Positions 7,675 to 17,557 are shown, counted from the first letter of the stretch. The stretch: 64,000 bases of DNA from Paenochrobactrum pullorum (GCF_041929845.1 NZ_JBHEEH010000004.1:124001-188000), one strand, 5' to 3'. The notes: generated by a model not told the origin, from the letters alone. Made by a program: numbers and translations.

Positions 7675-8724
7675 ATGGCGAACATTGACGCAAAACAGTC
7701 TCAGGCTGTGCAGGCTGAAGGCGATTATTCACGTCATATTCCGGTGATGCTCAGCGAAGTGCTGGACGCTTTGCAGGCTAATGAGAATGGTGTGTTCGTA
7801 GACGGAACCTTCGGTGCCGGCGGATATTCGCGCGCAATTTTACAAACCGGTGCACGCCTGATCGGTATTGATCGCGATCCCACCGCGATTGCCAATGGCC
7901 GTGCGATGGAACAGGAGTTTGCCGGTCGGTTTACACTGGTGCAAAATCGTTTTTCGCAACTGGGTGCAGCTATCGAGCAGGTGCTGGGCGAGGGTAAGCA
8001 AGTTGACGGTATCGTGCTTGATATCGGTGTTTCTTCGATGCAGATCGACGAAGCGGATCGCGGCTTTTCTTTTCAAAAAGATGGACCCCTTGATATGCGT
8101 ATGTCGGTCGAAGGCCCCAGTGCTGCTGATGTGGTCAATCGTTTGAAGACCGGCGATTTAGCGCGTATTTTTAATTTTCTTGGCGAAGAACGTCATGCCG
8201 GTCGCATTGCGCGCATGATTGAGAAACGCCGTGCGGTTGAGCCATTTACCCGCACACTTGATTTAGCCAATGCGATTGAAATGCTGGTGGGACGCCATCC
8301 TAAAGATCGTATTCATCCGGCAACCCGCGTGTTTCAGGCATTGCGCGTTTATGTCAATGAAGAGCTGAATGAATTGGCAGATGCGCTGATCGCCGCTGAA
8401 GAACGGTTGAAGCCAGGTGGGCGTCTCGTCGTGGTGACATTCCACTCACTGGAAGACCGCATTGTCAAACGCTTCTTTGCCGACCGCGCCGGTGGCAGCG
8501 GTGGATCACGTCATATGCCGGAAGTCTATGAACGCCGGCCAAGTTTCACATCTGTCGTGAAGGGGGCCGTGAGCGCCAATGAAGAAGAATCAAACCGTAA
8601 TCCACGGGCAAGATCAGCAAAATTGCGGGCCGGAATGCGTACAGACGCGCCGTCAATGGCGGCAGATTACGCGCTTTTTGGTTTGCCGAAATTGCCTGAC
8701 ACCCAAGACCTGAGCAGGAGTTGA
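7675..8724 (+). CDS. rsmH: 16S rRNA (cytosine(1402)-N(4))-methyltransferase
   Basis: RsmH (MraW) methylates N4 of C1402 in the 16S rRNA P site, using S-adenosylmethionine. From ATG 7675 the protein has 349 residues. It shows the N-terminal HIPVMLSEVLDAL, the SAM-binding motif VDGTFGAGGYS (residues 42-52), DIGVSSMQIDEADRGFSF, and the C-terminal RVFQALRVYVNEEL and VTFHSLEDRIVKRFF. The frame stays open back to TTG 7525, but AAAGGGAGA sits before ATG 7675 and family similarity begins just after it, so the longer form is rejected. It is the first gene of the dcw cluster here because mraZ is missing. ftsL starts 4 bases after the stop. Confidence 0.96.
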   Translation: MANIDAKQSQAVQAEGDYSRHIPVMLSEVLDALQANENGVFVDGTFGAGGYSRAILQTGARLIGIDRDPTAIANGRAMEQEFAGRFTLVQNRFSQLGAAIEQVLGEGKQVDGIVLDIGVSSMQIDEADRGFSFQKDGPLDMRMSVEGPSAADVVNRLKTGDLARIFNFLGEERHAGRIARMIEKRRAVEPFTRTLDLANAIEMLVGRHPKDRIHPATRVFQALRVYVNEELNELADALIAAEERLKPGGRLVVVTFHSLEDRIVKRFFADRAGGSGGSRHMPEVYERRPSFTSVVKGAVSANEEESNRNPRARSAKLRAGMRTDAPSMAADYALFGLPKLPDTQDLSRS

Positions 8725-8728
8725 GCCA

Positions 8729-9127
8729 GTGCTGCGCACTTTTGACCTTATTCTGATTGCGGCAATGTTGGTGGCGGCGACTGTCACTTACAAGATCAAA
8801 TATGATTCCGAAAAACAGATAGTTGTCATCAATAAGCTGAAACGCCAGATCGCGTCGGAAAAAGATACGATTACCCTGCTGCGCGCCGATTGGAGCCTCA
8901 TGACGCAACCTGGTCGTTTGCAAAATCTGGTTGATGTTTATGCCAAAGAACTGAGCTTACAAAATATCGATGCCAAGCAGATTGTGCAGTTCAATGAAAT
9001 TCCTAATCGTCCTGTTGATGAAATCGAAAAGCTGATTTCAGGTAGTGATGCATTGATCGCCAATAATATGACCGGCATCGACCGTATGGCCACCGGCAGC
9101 GTCAACCCTGCAAAAGCGGGGCAGTAG
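8729..9127 (+). CDS. ftsL: Cell division protein FtsL
   Basis: A 132-residue bitopic divisome protein. It has a short N-terminus, one membrane helix (about residues 5-21, LILIAAMLVAATVTYKI) and a periplasmic coiled coil (about 25-60, KQIVVINKLKRQIASEKDTI), then a C-terminal tail. The motif LLRADWSLMTQPGRLQNLV is typical of alphaproteobacterial FtsL. It forms the FtsQ-FtsL-FtsB complex that activates FtsW-FtsI. The start is GTG 8729, read from CAGGAG in the end of rsmH. Position between rsmH and ftsI confirms the call. Stop and ftsI start are 2 bases apart, suggesting translational coupling. Confidence 0.92.
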   Translation: MLRTFDLILIAAMLVAATVTYKIKYDSEKQIVVINKLKRQIASEKDTITLLRADWSLMTQPGRLQNLVDVYAKELSLQNIDAKQIVQFNEIPNRPVDEIEKLISGSDALIANNMTGIDRMATGSVNPAKAGQ

Positions 9128-9129
9128 TC

Positions 9130-10893
9130 ATGCGTTGGAAGGGCTCGAAAAAAAATAAAGCCGAGGTCACTGGCTATACTGATTTTTCAGCTGAAGGTCA
9201 GGAAGTGAAAGTTGCCGGCAATATGGCTTTTGACGGCAATCGCAAAAAATACGGCAACCGCGCCCGTAACCGTTTGATCATGGCGATGACCTGTTTCATC
9301 GCTATTTATGGCGTTATTGGTGGTAAACTGGTTTATTTTGGATTGCAAAGCGACCGCGAAGAAGGATATCGCGCATCAGCTGCCCATAATTTGGCAGCGC
9401 GTCCTGATATTTTGGATCGCAATGGTGAAATTCTGGCCACCGATATCAAGACCGCTTCGCTTTATGCCGAGCCAAAGCGTATTATTGATCCGGACGAAAC
9501 AATTGAGCTTCTCTCGACCGTTTTGCCTGATCTTGATTGGGAAGCAACTTATAAGAAGCTGAAAAGCGGCTCCGGTTTTGCATGGATCAAACGTGGCTTA
9601 ACCCCGCGCCAGCAAAGCCAGATTATGGCGCTTGGTGTGCCGGGCATTGGGTTTAGAACTGAAACCAAACGCTTTTATCCGGGCGGGCCAACGGCTTCGC
9701 ATATTCTCGGTCTCGTTAATATCGACAATCAGGGGATTGCCGGTATGGAGAAATATATTGATTCAGCCGGATTGAGTGATCTGCGCTCTACGGGTCTTGT
9801 GAGCGAACAAAATCTTGAGCCGATCAAATTGTCGATTGATATCCGCGTGCAACACATTATGCGCGACGAGTTGGAAAAGGCGATGGAGAAATACCGCGCC
9901 ATTGCTGCCGGTGCTGTTGTGCTTAATGTAAAAACCGGCGAAGTGCTGGCGATGTCATCATTGCCGGATTTTGATCCGAACAATCCGGTCAATGCGCTGG
10001 AAAAAGACCGCCTCAACCGTATGTCTGCCGGTACTTACGAGATGGGGTCAACCATTAAAACCTTTACCACGGCGATGGCGCTTGATTCCGGATTGTTTAA
10101 CATCAATTCCAAATTTGATGCGACCCGTCCGATGGTGTTTGGTCGTCAGACCATCCGTGACTTCCACGGTAAAGCCCGCTGGCTGACATTGGCGGAAGTC
10201 TTTATTTACTCCTCCAATATTGGTTCGGGTAAAGAAGCCGATGCGGTTGGTATTGAAGGTCACCGCAATTTCTTGAAGCGCATTGGTTTGCTTGACCGCA
10301 TGCAGACGGAGCTGCCGGAAGTGGCACGTCCTGTAGAGCCGCGCGTTTGGAAGAAGGTTCATTCGATGACCATTTCATTTGGTCACGGCATGATGACAAC
10401 ACCGCTGCAAACAGCTGTCGGCTCGGCAGCTTTGATGAATGGCGGCAAGCTTATTCAGCCGACATTCTTAAAGCGCTCACAAGCCGAAGCCGATCAGGTT
10501 GCCGTTCAAGTGGTTTCGCCGAAGGTGAGTGAAGATATGCGTTATCTTTATCGCCTCAATGCCGAAATCGGTTCCGGTCGTCGTGCGGAAGTTAAAGGTT
10601 ATCGTGTCGGTGGGAAAACCGGTACGGCGGAAAAGGTCGTGAATGGTAAATATGCCAATAATGTGCGTTTTAACGCCTTTTTGGCAGCTTTTCCGATGGA
10701 TGATCCGACCTATGTGGTTTTGACCATTATTGATGAGCCGAAACCGGAAGAAGGTATGTATAGTGCGACCGCAGGTTTGAACGCTGCTCCGATGGTCGCT
10801 AATATTATTCGTCGATCAGCATCATTTTTGGGTGTAAAGCCTGATTTTAAACAGGATACCACTTCAACAGTAGTCTCATATGGTAATGACTGA
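9130..10893 (+). CDS. ftsI: Septal peptidoglycan transpeptidase FtsI (PBP3)
   Basis: A 587-residue class B penicillin-binding protein that cross-links septal murein with FtsW. It has an N-terminal cytoplasmic stretch of about 48 residues, one membrane helix (about 50-70), a PBP dimerisation domain, and a transpeptidase domain. Catalytic motifs are STIK (nucleophile Ser near residue 306), SSN near residue 361, and KTGTAE near residue 496. Length is normal for the rhizobial protein. It has the usual place after ftsL and is followed by murE after a 67-base gap, slightly loose for this operon. Confidence 0.97.
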   Translation: MRWKGSKKNKAEVTGYTDFSAEGQEVKVAGNMAFDGNRKKYGNRARNRLIMAMTCFIAIYGVIGGKLVYFGLQSDREEGYRASAAHNLAARPDILDRNGEILATDIKTASLYAEPKRIIDPDETIELLSTVLPDLDWEATYKKLKSGSGFAWIKRGLTPRQQSQIMALGVPGIGFRTETKRFYPGGPTASHILGLVNIDNQGIAGMEKYIDSAGLSDLRSTGLVSEQNLEPIKLSIDIRVQHIMRDELEKAMEKYRAIAAGAVVLNVKTGEVLAMSSLPDFDPNNPVNALEKDRLNRMSAGTYEMGSTIKTFTTAMALDSGLFNINSKFDATRPMVFGRQTIRDFHGKARWLTLAEVFIYSSNIGSGKEADAVGIEGHRNFLKRIGLLDRMQTELPEVARPVEPRVWKKVHSMTISFGHGMMTTPLQTAVGSAALMNGGKLIQPTFLKRSQAEADQVAVQVVSPKVSEDMRYLYRLNAEIGSGRRAEVKGYRVGGKTGTAEKVVNGKYANNVRFNAFLAAFPMDDPTYVVLTIIDEPKPEEGMYSATAGLNAAPMVANIIRRSASFLGVKPDFKQDTTSTVVSYGND

Positions 10894-10960
10894 TTCGCGC
10901 TCGTAACAAAAAAAGTTACAGGCCGCGATGAGGCTGTCAGCAAACAGGGTCTGGAACATT

Positions 10961-12418
10961 ATGAAATTGAAAGAAATCGCGGCATTCTCGAATATTTTGA
11001 GCCCGGAAATCGCAGATATCGCAATTACAGGTGTGACGTCAGATTCGCGTAAAGTGCAGACGGGTTATTTGTTCGCGGCTCTCAAAGGCGTAAAAGCCGA
11101 TGGTGGTCAATTTATTGCCGATGCGATTGCCCGCGGTGCCGCGGCTGTAATTACTGATGAAGACCATGCTGGTGGTTTGAGTGTCCCGCAGATTAAAACT
11201 ACCGATCCGCGTCTGGCTTTATCGCAGGCAGCAAGCGCTTTTTATAACAAACAACCGGATGTGATGGTGGCTGTGACCGGCACCAGCGGTAAAACATCGG
11301 TTGCTTCTTTCGCCCGTCAGATTTGGGAATATGCAGGTTTTGCCGCTGCTAATATCGGTACGACCGGTGTTTTCTCGCCAACACGCAGTGATTATAATTC
11401 GCTGACCACGCCTGATCCGGTGGAATTGCATCGTGTTTTGGTAGAGCTTGCCGATGAAGGTGTGACCCATGCGGCGATGGAGGCTTCTTCCCACGGGCTT
11501 GATCAGCGTCGTCTGGACGGCGTGAAATTGTCGGCTGCTGCATTTACCAATCTTGGCCGTGATCATATGGATTATCATGCGACCATTGATGACTATCTGG
11601 CTGCAAAAATGCGTCTTTTTACCGAAGTTTTGCCTAAAAATGCGCCAGCTATTTTCTTTGCCGATGATGTTTATTCGGAAAAAGCTATTGAAATTGCGCG
11701 TCAGGCTGGCTGCAATATCAAGACCGTTGGCCGTAAAGGTGACTTTATCAAACTGAAGCGTTTGGAGCATGAACGTTTCCGTCAGCATATTGAAGTCGCC
11801 ATTAATGACGAGATTTTTGAAGTCAGTCTGCCATTGGCCGGTGAGTTTCAGGTGGCCAATGCTTTGATTGCGGCAGCGCTTGCCATTGAAACAGGGGTTC
11901 CGCCACAAGCAGCAATGAAGGCGCTTGAGCGTCTCAAAGGTGCGCCGGGTCGTCTTGATTTGGTGGGCTCGACTGAAAATGGCGCGCTCGCTTATGTCGA
12001 TTATGCCCATAAGCCTGATGCGTTGGAAAATGTGCTGACATCGGTACGTCCGTTCACGACAGGGCGTATTATCGTGGTCTTTGGTTGCGGCGGTGATCGT
12101 GATAAGGGTAAACGCCCGATTATGGGTGAAATTGCAACGCGTTTGGCAGATGTGGTGATTGTCACCGACGATAATCCACGCACTGAAGTGCCGGAAGTGA
12201 TCCGACAGGAAATCATGGTGGCGGCACCTAATGTGCAGGAAATTGGTGATCGCAAACAGGCAATTCAGGCCGCCGTTGCGATGATGAATACAGGCGACAC
12301 ATTAATTGTTGCCGGTAAAGGGCATGAAGAAGGCCAGACGGTTGGAGATAAGGTATTGCCGTTCTCCGATCACAGCGAAATCGCATTGGCGCTTCAGGCT
12401 CGTCAGAAGGAAGATTAA
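10961..12418 (+). CDS. murE: UDP-MurNAc-L-Ala-D-Glu:meso-diaminopimelate ligase
   Basis: MurE adds the third stem residue to the UDP-MurNAc-dipeptide in the cytosol. From ATG 10961 it has 485 residues. The ATP-binding loop TGTSGKTS lies near residue 106. The motif DNPR near residue 404 marks enzymes specific for meso-diaminopimelate rather than lysine. Other signatures are TTPDPVELHRVL, MEASSHGLDQ and VDYAHKPDALENVL. An upstream in-frame ATG (10928) would add 11 residues with no family similarity, so the later start is preferred. The murF start is 2 bases after the stop. Confidence 0.96.
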   Translation: MKLKEIAAFSNILSPEIADIAITGVTSDSRKVQTGYLFAALKGVKADGGQFIADAIARGAAAVITDEDHAGGLSVPQIKTTDPRLALSQAASAFYNKQPDVMVAVTGTSGKTSVASFARQIWEYAGFAAANIGTTGVFSPTRSDYNSLTTPDPVELHRVLVELADEGVTHAAMEASSHGLDQRRLDGVKLSAAAFTNLGRDHMDYHATIDDYLAAKMRLFTEVLPKNAPAIFFADDVYSEKAIEIARQAGCNIKTVGRKGDFIKLKRLEHERFRQHIEVAINDEIFEVSLPLAGEFQVANALIAAALAIETGVPPQAAMKALERLKGAPGRLDLVGSTENGALAYVDYAHKPDALENVLTSVRPFTTGRIIVVFGCGGDRDKGKRPIMGEIATRLADVVIVTDDNPRTEVPEVIRQEIMVAAPNVQEIGDRKQAIQAAVAMMNTGDTLIVAGKGHEEGQTVGDKVLPFSDHSEIALALQARQKED

Positions 12419-12420
12419 GA

Positions 12421-13848
12421 ATGAGCCAGTGGCTGTGGACAGCTGATGAAATGGTCAAGGCAATGGAAGGGCGCCCGTTTGGCACCCTTCCAAAAGGCAT
12501 AACAGGCATTTCTATTGATACCCGCTCTCTGAAAGAGGGCGAGGCGTTTTTTGCCATTAAAGGTGATAAATTCGACGGTCATGATTTTGCCACCCACGCG
12601 ATGGCAGCAGGTGCGAGTCTGATGGTCGTTGCCGAAAAGCGTTTGGCGGCTTTCGGCAATTTGCAGGTGCCGATGATTGTGGTGGAAGATGTGTTGGAAG
12701 CGCTGACCCGTTTGGGGATTGCTGCGCGCAAACGCTCACAAGCACAAATCATTGCCGTGACCGGTTCGGTTGGAAAAACCACCAGCAAGGAAGCATTGCG
12801 TCATGTATTGAGCAGGTCCGGAACGGTGCATGCTTCTGTTGCCTCTTTCAATAATCATTGGGGCGTACCGCTGACTTTGGCGCGGATGCCACGCGATATT
12901 GATTACGGCATTTTTGAAATCGGTATGAACCATCCCGATGAAATTCGTCCATTGGTGAAAATGGTGCGTCCGCATGTGGCGATGATCACGCTCATTGCAC
13001 CGGCGCATTTAGGCCAATTTGCTAATCTGGAAGCCATTGCCACAGCAAAGGGCGAAATTTTTGAAGGCATTGTGCCGGGCGGTTATGCCCTGCTCAACCG
13101 TGATGACAAACGCTTCAAGCAGTTGGAAGCTCTGGCTGAAGAAGCAGGTGTCGAGCATGTCGTGACCTTTGGCGAAAATGCGCAAGCAGATTACCGTCTC
13201 AACAGGCTCGAATTGCATCCGACTTATTCCGATATTGAAATGCGCATTGGCAAGAAAACTTTGGCGGTCAAAATTGGTGCGCCAGGTCGTCATATCGTGC
13301 AGAACATGCTGGGCGTGATCGGTGCGGCTCATCTTGTTGGTGCGGATATGGAAAAAGTTATTGCGGCACTGGCTGATTTGCAGGCGGAAAAGGGGCGCGG
13401 CGCTACCTATAAACTGCGTTGCGGGGATGGCACATTCACACTGATTGATGAAAGCTATAACGCCAATCCGACCTCGATGCGTGCCGCCCTTGTACTGCTA
13501 CAATCGGTTGAACCGCAAGAGGGTGGTCGCCGCATTGCGGTGCTTGGGGATATGCTGGAGCTTGGCCGTCAATCGGGTAAACTTCATGCCGATCTTGCCC
13601 GACCGATTGTCGATGCGGACGTGAACGCCCTTTATATCGGCGGCGCTGAAATGGCAGTGCTGAAATCAGCGATGCCTGTTGAAGTTCATGTTGAATACGG
13701 GCAGAGCGTCAATGAATTATTGCCGGTTGTGCTCAATGATATTCGTGCAGGTGATGTGGTGATGGTCAAATCATCCATGTCGATTGCGTTTTCTAAAATT
13801 GTGAAAGCCCTGATTACCCGCTACCCGCCAGCAGAGGCAGTGGAATAA
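12421..13848 (+). CDS. murF: UDP-MurNAc-tripeptide:D-Ala-D-Ala ligase
   Basis: A 475-residue Mur ligase that attaches D-Ala-D-Ala to give UDP-MurNAc-pentapeptide. The P-loop is TGSVGKTT near residue 115. Other motifs are FNNHWGVPLTLARMP, FEIGMNHPDEI, DESYNANPTSMRAAL and AVLGDMLELG, all characteristic of MurF. It follows murE with a 2-base gap. A short gap of 46 bases leads to mraY. Confidence 0.97.
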   Translation: MSQWLWTADEMVKAMEGRPFGTLPKGITGISIDTRSLKEGEAFFAIKGDKFDGHDFATHAMAAGASLMVVAEKRLAAFGNLQVPMIVVEDVLEALTRLGIAARKRSQAQIIAVTGSVGKTTSKEALRHVLSRSGTVHASVASFNNHWGVPLTLARMPRDIDYGIFEIGMNHPDEIRPLVKMVRPHVAMITLIAPAHLGQFANLEAIATAKGEIFEGIVPGGYALLNRDDKRFKQLEALAEEAGVEHVVTFGENAQADYRLNRLELHPTYSDIEMRIGKKTLAVKIGAPGRHIVQNMLGVIGAAHLVGADMEKVIAALADLQAEKGRGATYKLRCGDGTFTLIDESYNANPTSMRAALVLLQSVEPQEGGRRIAVLGDMLELGRQSGKLHADLARPIVDADVNALYIGGAEMAVLKSAMPVEVHVEYGQSVNELLPVVLNDIRAGDVVMVKSSMSIAFSKIVKALITRYPPAEAVE

Positions 13849-13894
13849 AGATTGGGGAATAATAAAAAATGATGCCTGTAAGGATAAGCTGCCC

Positions 13895-14977
13895 ATGCTG
13901 ATGCTCTTAACATTTTTTGCTGACCATGTGGCACCATTAAACGTGTTTCGCTACATCACGTTTCGTACCGGCGGTGCGATGATTACCTCGGCGCTGATCG
14001 TCTTTTTGTTCGGTCCGCGTATCATTGATGCCTTGCGTGTGCGTCAGGGGCGTGGTCAGCCGATCCGTGCAGATGGCCCGCAGACCCATTTCAAAAAAGC
14101 CGGTACACCGACAATGGGCGGCTTGATGATCATGACCGGTATTCTGGTCTCATCGCTATTATGGGCTAATCTTTCCAGCGTTTATGTCTGGGTTGTGCTG
14201 ATGGTATCGGTCGGGTTTGGCGCGATTGGTTTTTATGATGATTATCTGAAAGTGACAAAGCAGACCGATAAAGGCTTTTCCGGCAAGTCCCGGTTAGGAT
14301 TAGAATTTCTGATCGCCGGTATTGCTGCATGGTTCATTATGAGCGCAGGGCAGGAGCCATTTTCATCTTCGCTGACATTCCCGTTTGTAAAAACATTTGT
14401 TTTGAATCTTGGTCTCTTCTTTATCCCGGTTGCAGCCTTTGTCATGGTTGGTGCCGGTAATGCGGTGAACCTTACCGATGGTCTGGATGGCTTGGCGATT
14501 GTGCCTGTGATGGTGGCTGCTGCTTCTTTCGGTCTGATTGCTTATCTCTCCGGTAATGCGATTTTTGCTGATTATCTGCAGATCCACTTTGTGCCGGGTA
14601 CGGGTGAATTGTCTGTGGTGCTTGGCGCGGTGATTGGTGCCGGTCTTGGCTTCCTTTGGTTCAATGCACCGCCTGCTGCAATTTTCATGGGCGACACCGG
14701 TTCATTGGCGCTTGGCGGCATGTTGGGTGCAGTTGCTGTTGCGACCAAGCACGAGATCGTACTGGCAATTATCGGCGGTTTGTTTGTGGTGGAAGCGCTT
14801 TCCGTCATCATTCAGGTTGGGTCTTTCAAGTTGACCGGCAAGCGGGTGTTCCTGATGGCACCGATCCATCACCATTTTGAGAAAAAAGGCTGGACGGAAA
14901 GTCAGGTCGTGATCCGTTTCTGGATTGTGGCGATCATTCTGGCCATGATTGGTCTTTCTACATTGAAGCTCCGTTAA
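13895..14977 (+). CDS. mraY: Phospho-MurNAc-pentapeptide transferase (lipid I synthase)
   Basis: A 360-residue inner-membrane enzyme with about ten membrane helices. It transfers phospho-MurNAc-pentapeptide to undecaprenyl phosphate, making lipid I. Active-site motifs are the acidic FYDDYLKV, NLTDGLDGLAIVP, FMGDTGSLALGG and the C-terminal APIHHHFEKKGW with its three-His loop. The N-terminus MLMLLTFFADHVAPLNVFRY is usual for alphaproteobacteria, supporting ATG 13895. It lies between murF and murD as expected. Confidence 0.97.
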   Translation: MLMLLTFFADHVAPLNVFRYITFRTGGAMITSALIVFLFGPRIIDALRVRQGRGQPIRADGPQTHFKKAGTPTMGGLMIMTGILVSSLLWANLSSVYVWVVLMVSVGFGAIGFYDDYLKVTKQTDKGFSGKSRLGLEFLIAGIAAWFIMSAGQEPFSSSLTFPFVKTFVLNLGLFFIPVAAFVMVGAGNAVNLTDGLDGLAIVPVMVAAASFGLIAYLSGNAIFADYLQIHFVPGTGELSVVLGAVIGAGLGFLWFNAPPAAIFMGDTGSLALGGMLGAVAVATKHEIVLAIIGGLFVVEALSVIIQVGSFKLTGKRVFLMAPIHHHFEKKGWTESQVVIRFWIVAIILAMIGLSTLKLR

Positions 14978-15005
14978 GGGCATTTAAACTCGATAGGCAC
15001 CTGCA

Positions 15006-16409
15006 ATGATCCCGATCACCGCATTAAAAGATAAAACCATTGCCCTTTTTGGTTTAGGGGGATCGGGTCTTGCGACTGCCAAGGCTATTGTGGCTGGAGG
15101 CGCGCAGATCATTGCATGGGATGATAATCCGCAAAGTGTTGCCAAGGCGCAGGCTGAAGGCATCGCCACCGGTGATTTACGTCTGGCAGACTGGTCGCAG
15201 TTTTCTGCCCTTGTTTTGTCGCCCGGTGTGCCGCTGACCCATCCAAAACCGCATTGGACAGTGCAACTGGCTGAAGATGCCGGTGTCGAGATTATTGGTG
15301 ATGTGGAATTATTTGTGCGTGAACGTCAGCTTTTGGCGCCGGATTGCCCTTTTATTGCCATTACCGGCACGAATGGAAAATCCACCACAACAGCCCTGAT
15401 TGCTCATATTTTAAAGTCGGCTGGCCGTGATATGCAGCTTGGTGGCAATATCGGCACTGCGATTTTAACTTTGGATGCACCAGCGGCAGACAAGTTTTAT
15501 GTGGTTGAGTGTTCGTCTTATCAGATTGATCTGGCACCATCACTTAATCCGAGTGCCGGTATTTTATTGAATTTAACGCCTGACCATCTCGACCGTCATG
15601 GCACGATGGACAATTATGCCGCGATTAAAGCGCGGCTGGTGGCGCAAAGCGATGTAGCGATTATCGGTGTTGATGATGATTACTGTGTGAAAATTGCCGA
15701 TAGTTTGGCGGTAAAAGGCGATCATCTTATTCGTATTTCGAAAGATAAGCCGCTGCAAAACGGCTATTTTGCTAAAGAATCAGAGCTTTTCTATGCGCGT
15801 TCCGGCGATGTGAAATCATTAGGCTCGCTGCAATCGATTGGCTCACTACGTGGCAGCCATAATGCACAAAATGCTTTGGCGGCGATTGCAGCTTGCATGA
15901 GCGTTGGTTTGAGCCCCTCAGAAATTGAAACAGGTTTGCAAAGCTTTCCGGGGCTTGCGCATCGCATGGAGCAGGTGGCGCGCCGTGGCAAAGTATTGTT
16001 TGTCAATGATTCCAAAGCGACCAATGCGGAAGCCACGGCACCGGCTTTATCTTCATTTGCCAAAAATATTTACTGGATTGTCGGTGGTGTGCCGAAGGCC
16101 GGTGGCATTGAAGCCTTGCGCGAATTTTTCCCGCGCATTGCCAAAGCCTATCTGATCGGTGAATCGGCTGCTGCTTTTGCTGCCACGTTGGGCAATGATG
16201 TTGTTTATGAAATTTCTGATACATTAGAGGTTGCCGTTACCCACGCAGCGCAGGATGCGGGAGCCGATGCGGCGCAGGAGCCGGTTGTGCTTTTGTCGCC
16301 AGCTTGCGCCAGTTTTGATCAGTTTCAAAACTTTGAAAAACGCGGCGATGCATTTCGTAATTTTGTGTTTTCTTTGGCTGGCACGAGAAAGATTGAAGGG
16401 GCAAACTGA
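15006..16409 (+). CDS. murD: UDP-MurNAc-L-alanine:D-glutamate ligase
   Basis: A 467-residue cytosolic Mur ligase adding D-Glu. It has an N-terminal Rossmann-like domain (IALFGLGGSGLATAKAI), the ATP loop TGTNGKSTTTALI near residue 120, the LGGNIG motif, NLTPDHLDRHGTMDNYAAIKA, and the C-terminal VNDSKATNAEATAPAL and LLSPACASFDQFQNFEKRG. The stop codon overlaps the ftsW start by one base (TGATG), a sign of coupled translation. Confidence 0.97.
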   Translation: MIPITALKDKTIALFGLGGSGLATAKAIVAGGAQIIAWDDNPQSVAKAQAEGIATGDLRLADWSQFSALVLSPGVPLTHPKPHWTVQLAEDAGVEIIGDVELFVRERQLLAPDCPFIAITGTNGKSTTTALIAHILKSAGRDMQLGGNIGTAILTLDAPAADKFYVVECSSYQIDLAPSLNPSAGILLNLTPDHLDRHGTMDNYAAIKARLVAQSDVAIIGVDDDYCVKIADSLAVKGDHLIRISKDKPLQNGYFAKESELFYARSGDVKSLGSLQSIGSLRGSHNAQNALAAIAACMSVGLSPSEIETGLQSFPGLAHRMEQVARRGKVLFVNDSKATNAEATAPALSSFAKNIYWIVGGVPKAGGIEALREFFPRIAKAYLIGESAAAFAATLGNDVVYEISDTLEVAVTHAAQDAGADAAQEPVVLLSPACASFDQFQNFEKRGDAFRNFVFSLAGTRKIEGAN

Positions 16410-17557
16410 TGGTAAGTCGTGTTGACCGTGGCCCTGTTGCAAATTGGTGGTGGACGATTGATCGCTACTTTCTTGCCGCCTGTTTGAGCCTGATGGGGTT
16501 AGGCATTTTGCTGTCTTTTGCGGCAAGCCCTGCGGTTGCCGAACGCATCGGCCTCGATAGTTTTCACTTTGTTGAACGTCAGACTTTTTTCATGGTTCCG
16601 GCGGTGGTTATCATGATCGGCGTGTCTTTTTGCTCGCCGCGGGAAATTCGCCGTTATTCGCTGATCCTGTTGATCGGGGCACTGCTGATGATGGTGGCCG
16701 CATTATTCATCGGCGTTGAGGTTAAAGGGGCGCGACGCTGGATCTCTATTCTAGGCATTTCCATTCAGCCCTCAGAATTTATGAAACCCGCTTTTGTGGT
16801 GATTTGCGCCTGGCTTTTTGCCGAGCAGCAGCGCCGCTCCGACATTCCGGGCAATTTCTTCGCCATGCTTTTATGCGGGCTGGTAGTTGGCCTTTTGGTG
16901 TTGCAGCCGGATTTCGGGCAAACCATGCTGACAGCAGGCACATGGGGCGGTATGTTCTTTCTGGCAGGATTGAACATGTTTTGGATTTTGCTGCTTGGTG
17001 TTATCGGTGCTGTTGGCGCTTTCGGCGCTTATATGTTTTTCCCGCATGTGGCTGGCCGTATTGATCGCTTCATGACCGGTGAGGGTGACACGTTTCAGGT
17101 AGATAGCGGACGCGAAGCGATTTTGCGCGGTGGTTGGTTTGGTCAGGGGCCGGGCGAGGGTACCGTCAAACGTATCATTCCTGATAGTCACACCGACTTT
17201 ATCTTTTCTGTGGCAGCAGAAGAATATGGCATTATCCTGTGCCTGCTCATCATGTTGCTTTTTGCCTTCATTGTGGTGCGTGGACTGTTGATTGCACAGC
17301 GCCAGAATGATCCGTTCAGCCGTCTGGCGATTTCCGGTGTGGTCATTCTGTTCGGCTTCCAGTCGGTCATTAATATGGCGGTGAATTTGCACCTGATGCC
17401 TGCTAAAGGTATGACATTACCGTTTATTTCTTATGGTGGTTCGTCTCTGATCGCGATTGCCATCACGATGGGCATTCTGCTGGCCTTAACACGCCGCCGT
17501 CCGGAAGGTCGTATGTCGGCAACAGTTCGTATGGGGACACAGGCACCGGCTCTGTGA
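16409..17557 (+). CDS. ftsW: Septal peptidoglycan glycosyltransferase FtsW (SEDS family)
   Basis: A 382-residue inner-membrane SEDS glycosyltransferase with about ten membrane helices. It polymerises septal glycan from lipid II with FtsI. Family signatures are GARRWISILGISIQPSEFMK, LLVLQPDFGQTMLT, the periplasmic stretch FGQGPGEGTVKRIIPDSHTD, EYGIILCLLIMLLFAFIVVR and the C-terminal PFISYGGSSLIAIAI. It overlaps murD by 1 base and murG by 4 bases. Length is normal. Confidence 0.97.
   Translation: MVSRVDRGPVANWWWTIDRYFLAACLSLMGLGILLSFAASPAVAERIGLDSFHFVERQTFFMVPAVVIMIGVSFCSPREIRRYSLILLIGALLMMVAALFIGVEVKGARRWISILGISIQPSEFMKPAFVVICAWLFAEQQRRSDIPGNFFAMLLCGLVVGLLVLQPDFGQTMLTAGTWGGMFFLAGLNMFWILLLGVIGAVGAFGAYMFFPHVAGRIDRFMTGEGDTFQVDSGREAILRGGWFGQGPGEGTVKRIIPDSHTDFIFSVAAEEYGIILCLLIMLLFAFIVVRGLLIAQRQNDPFSRLAISGVVILFGFQSVINMAVNLHLMPAKGMTLPFISYGGSSLIAIAITMGILLALTRRRPEGRMSATVRMGTQAPAL

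Noticed and set aside
11219..12010. 263-codon frame antisense to murE
   Set aside because: Antisense shadow of a conserved gene; no domain seen.
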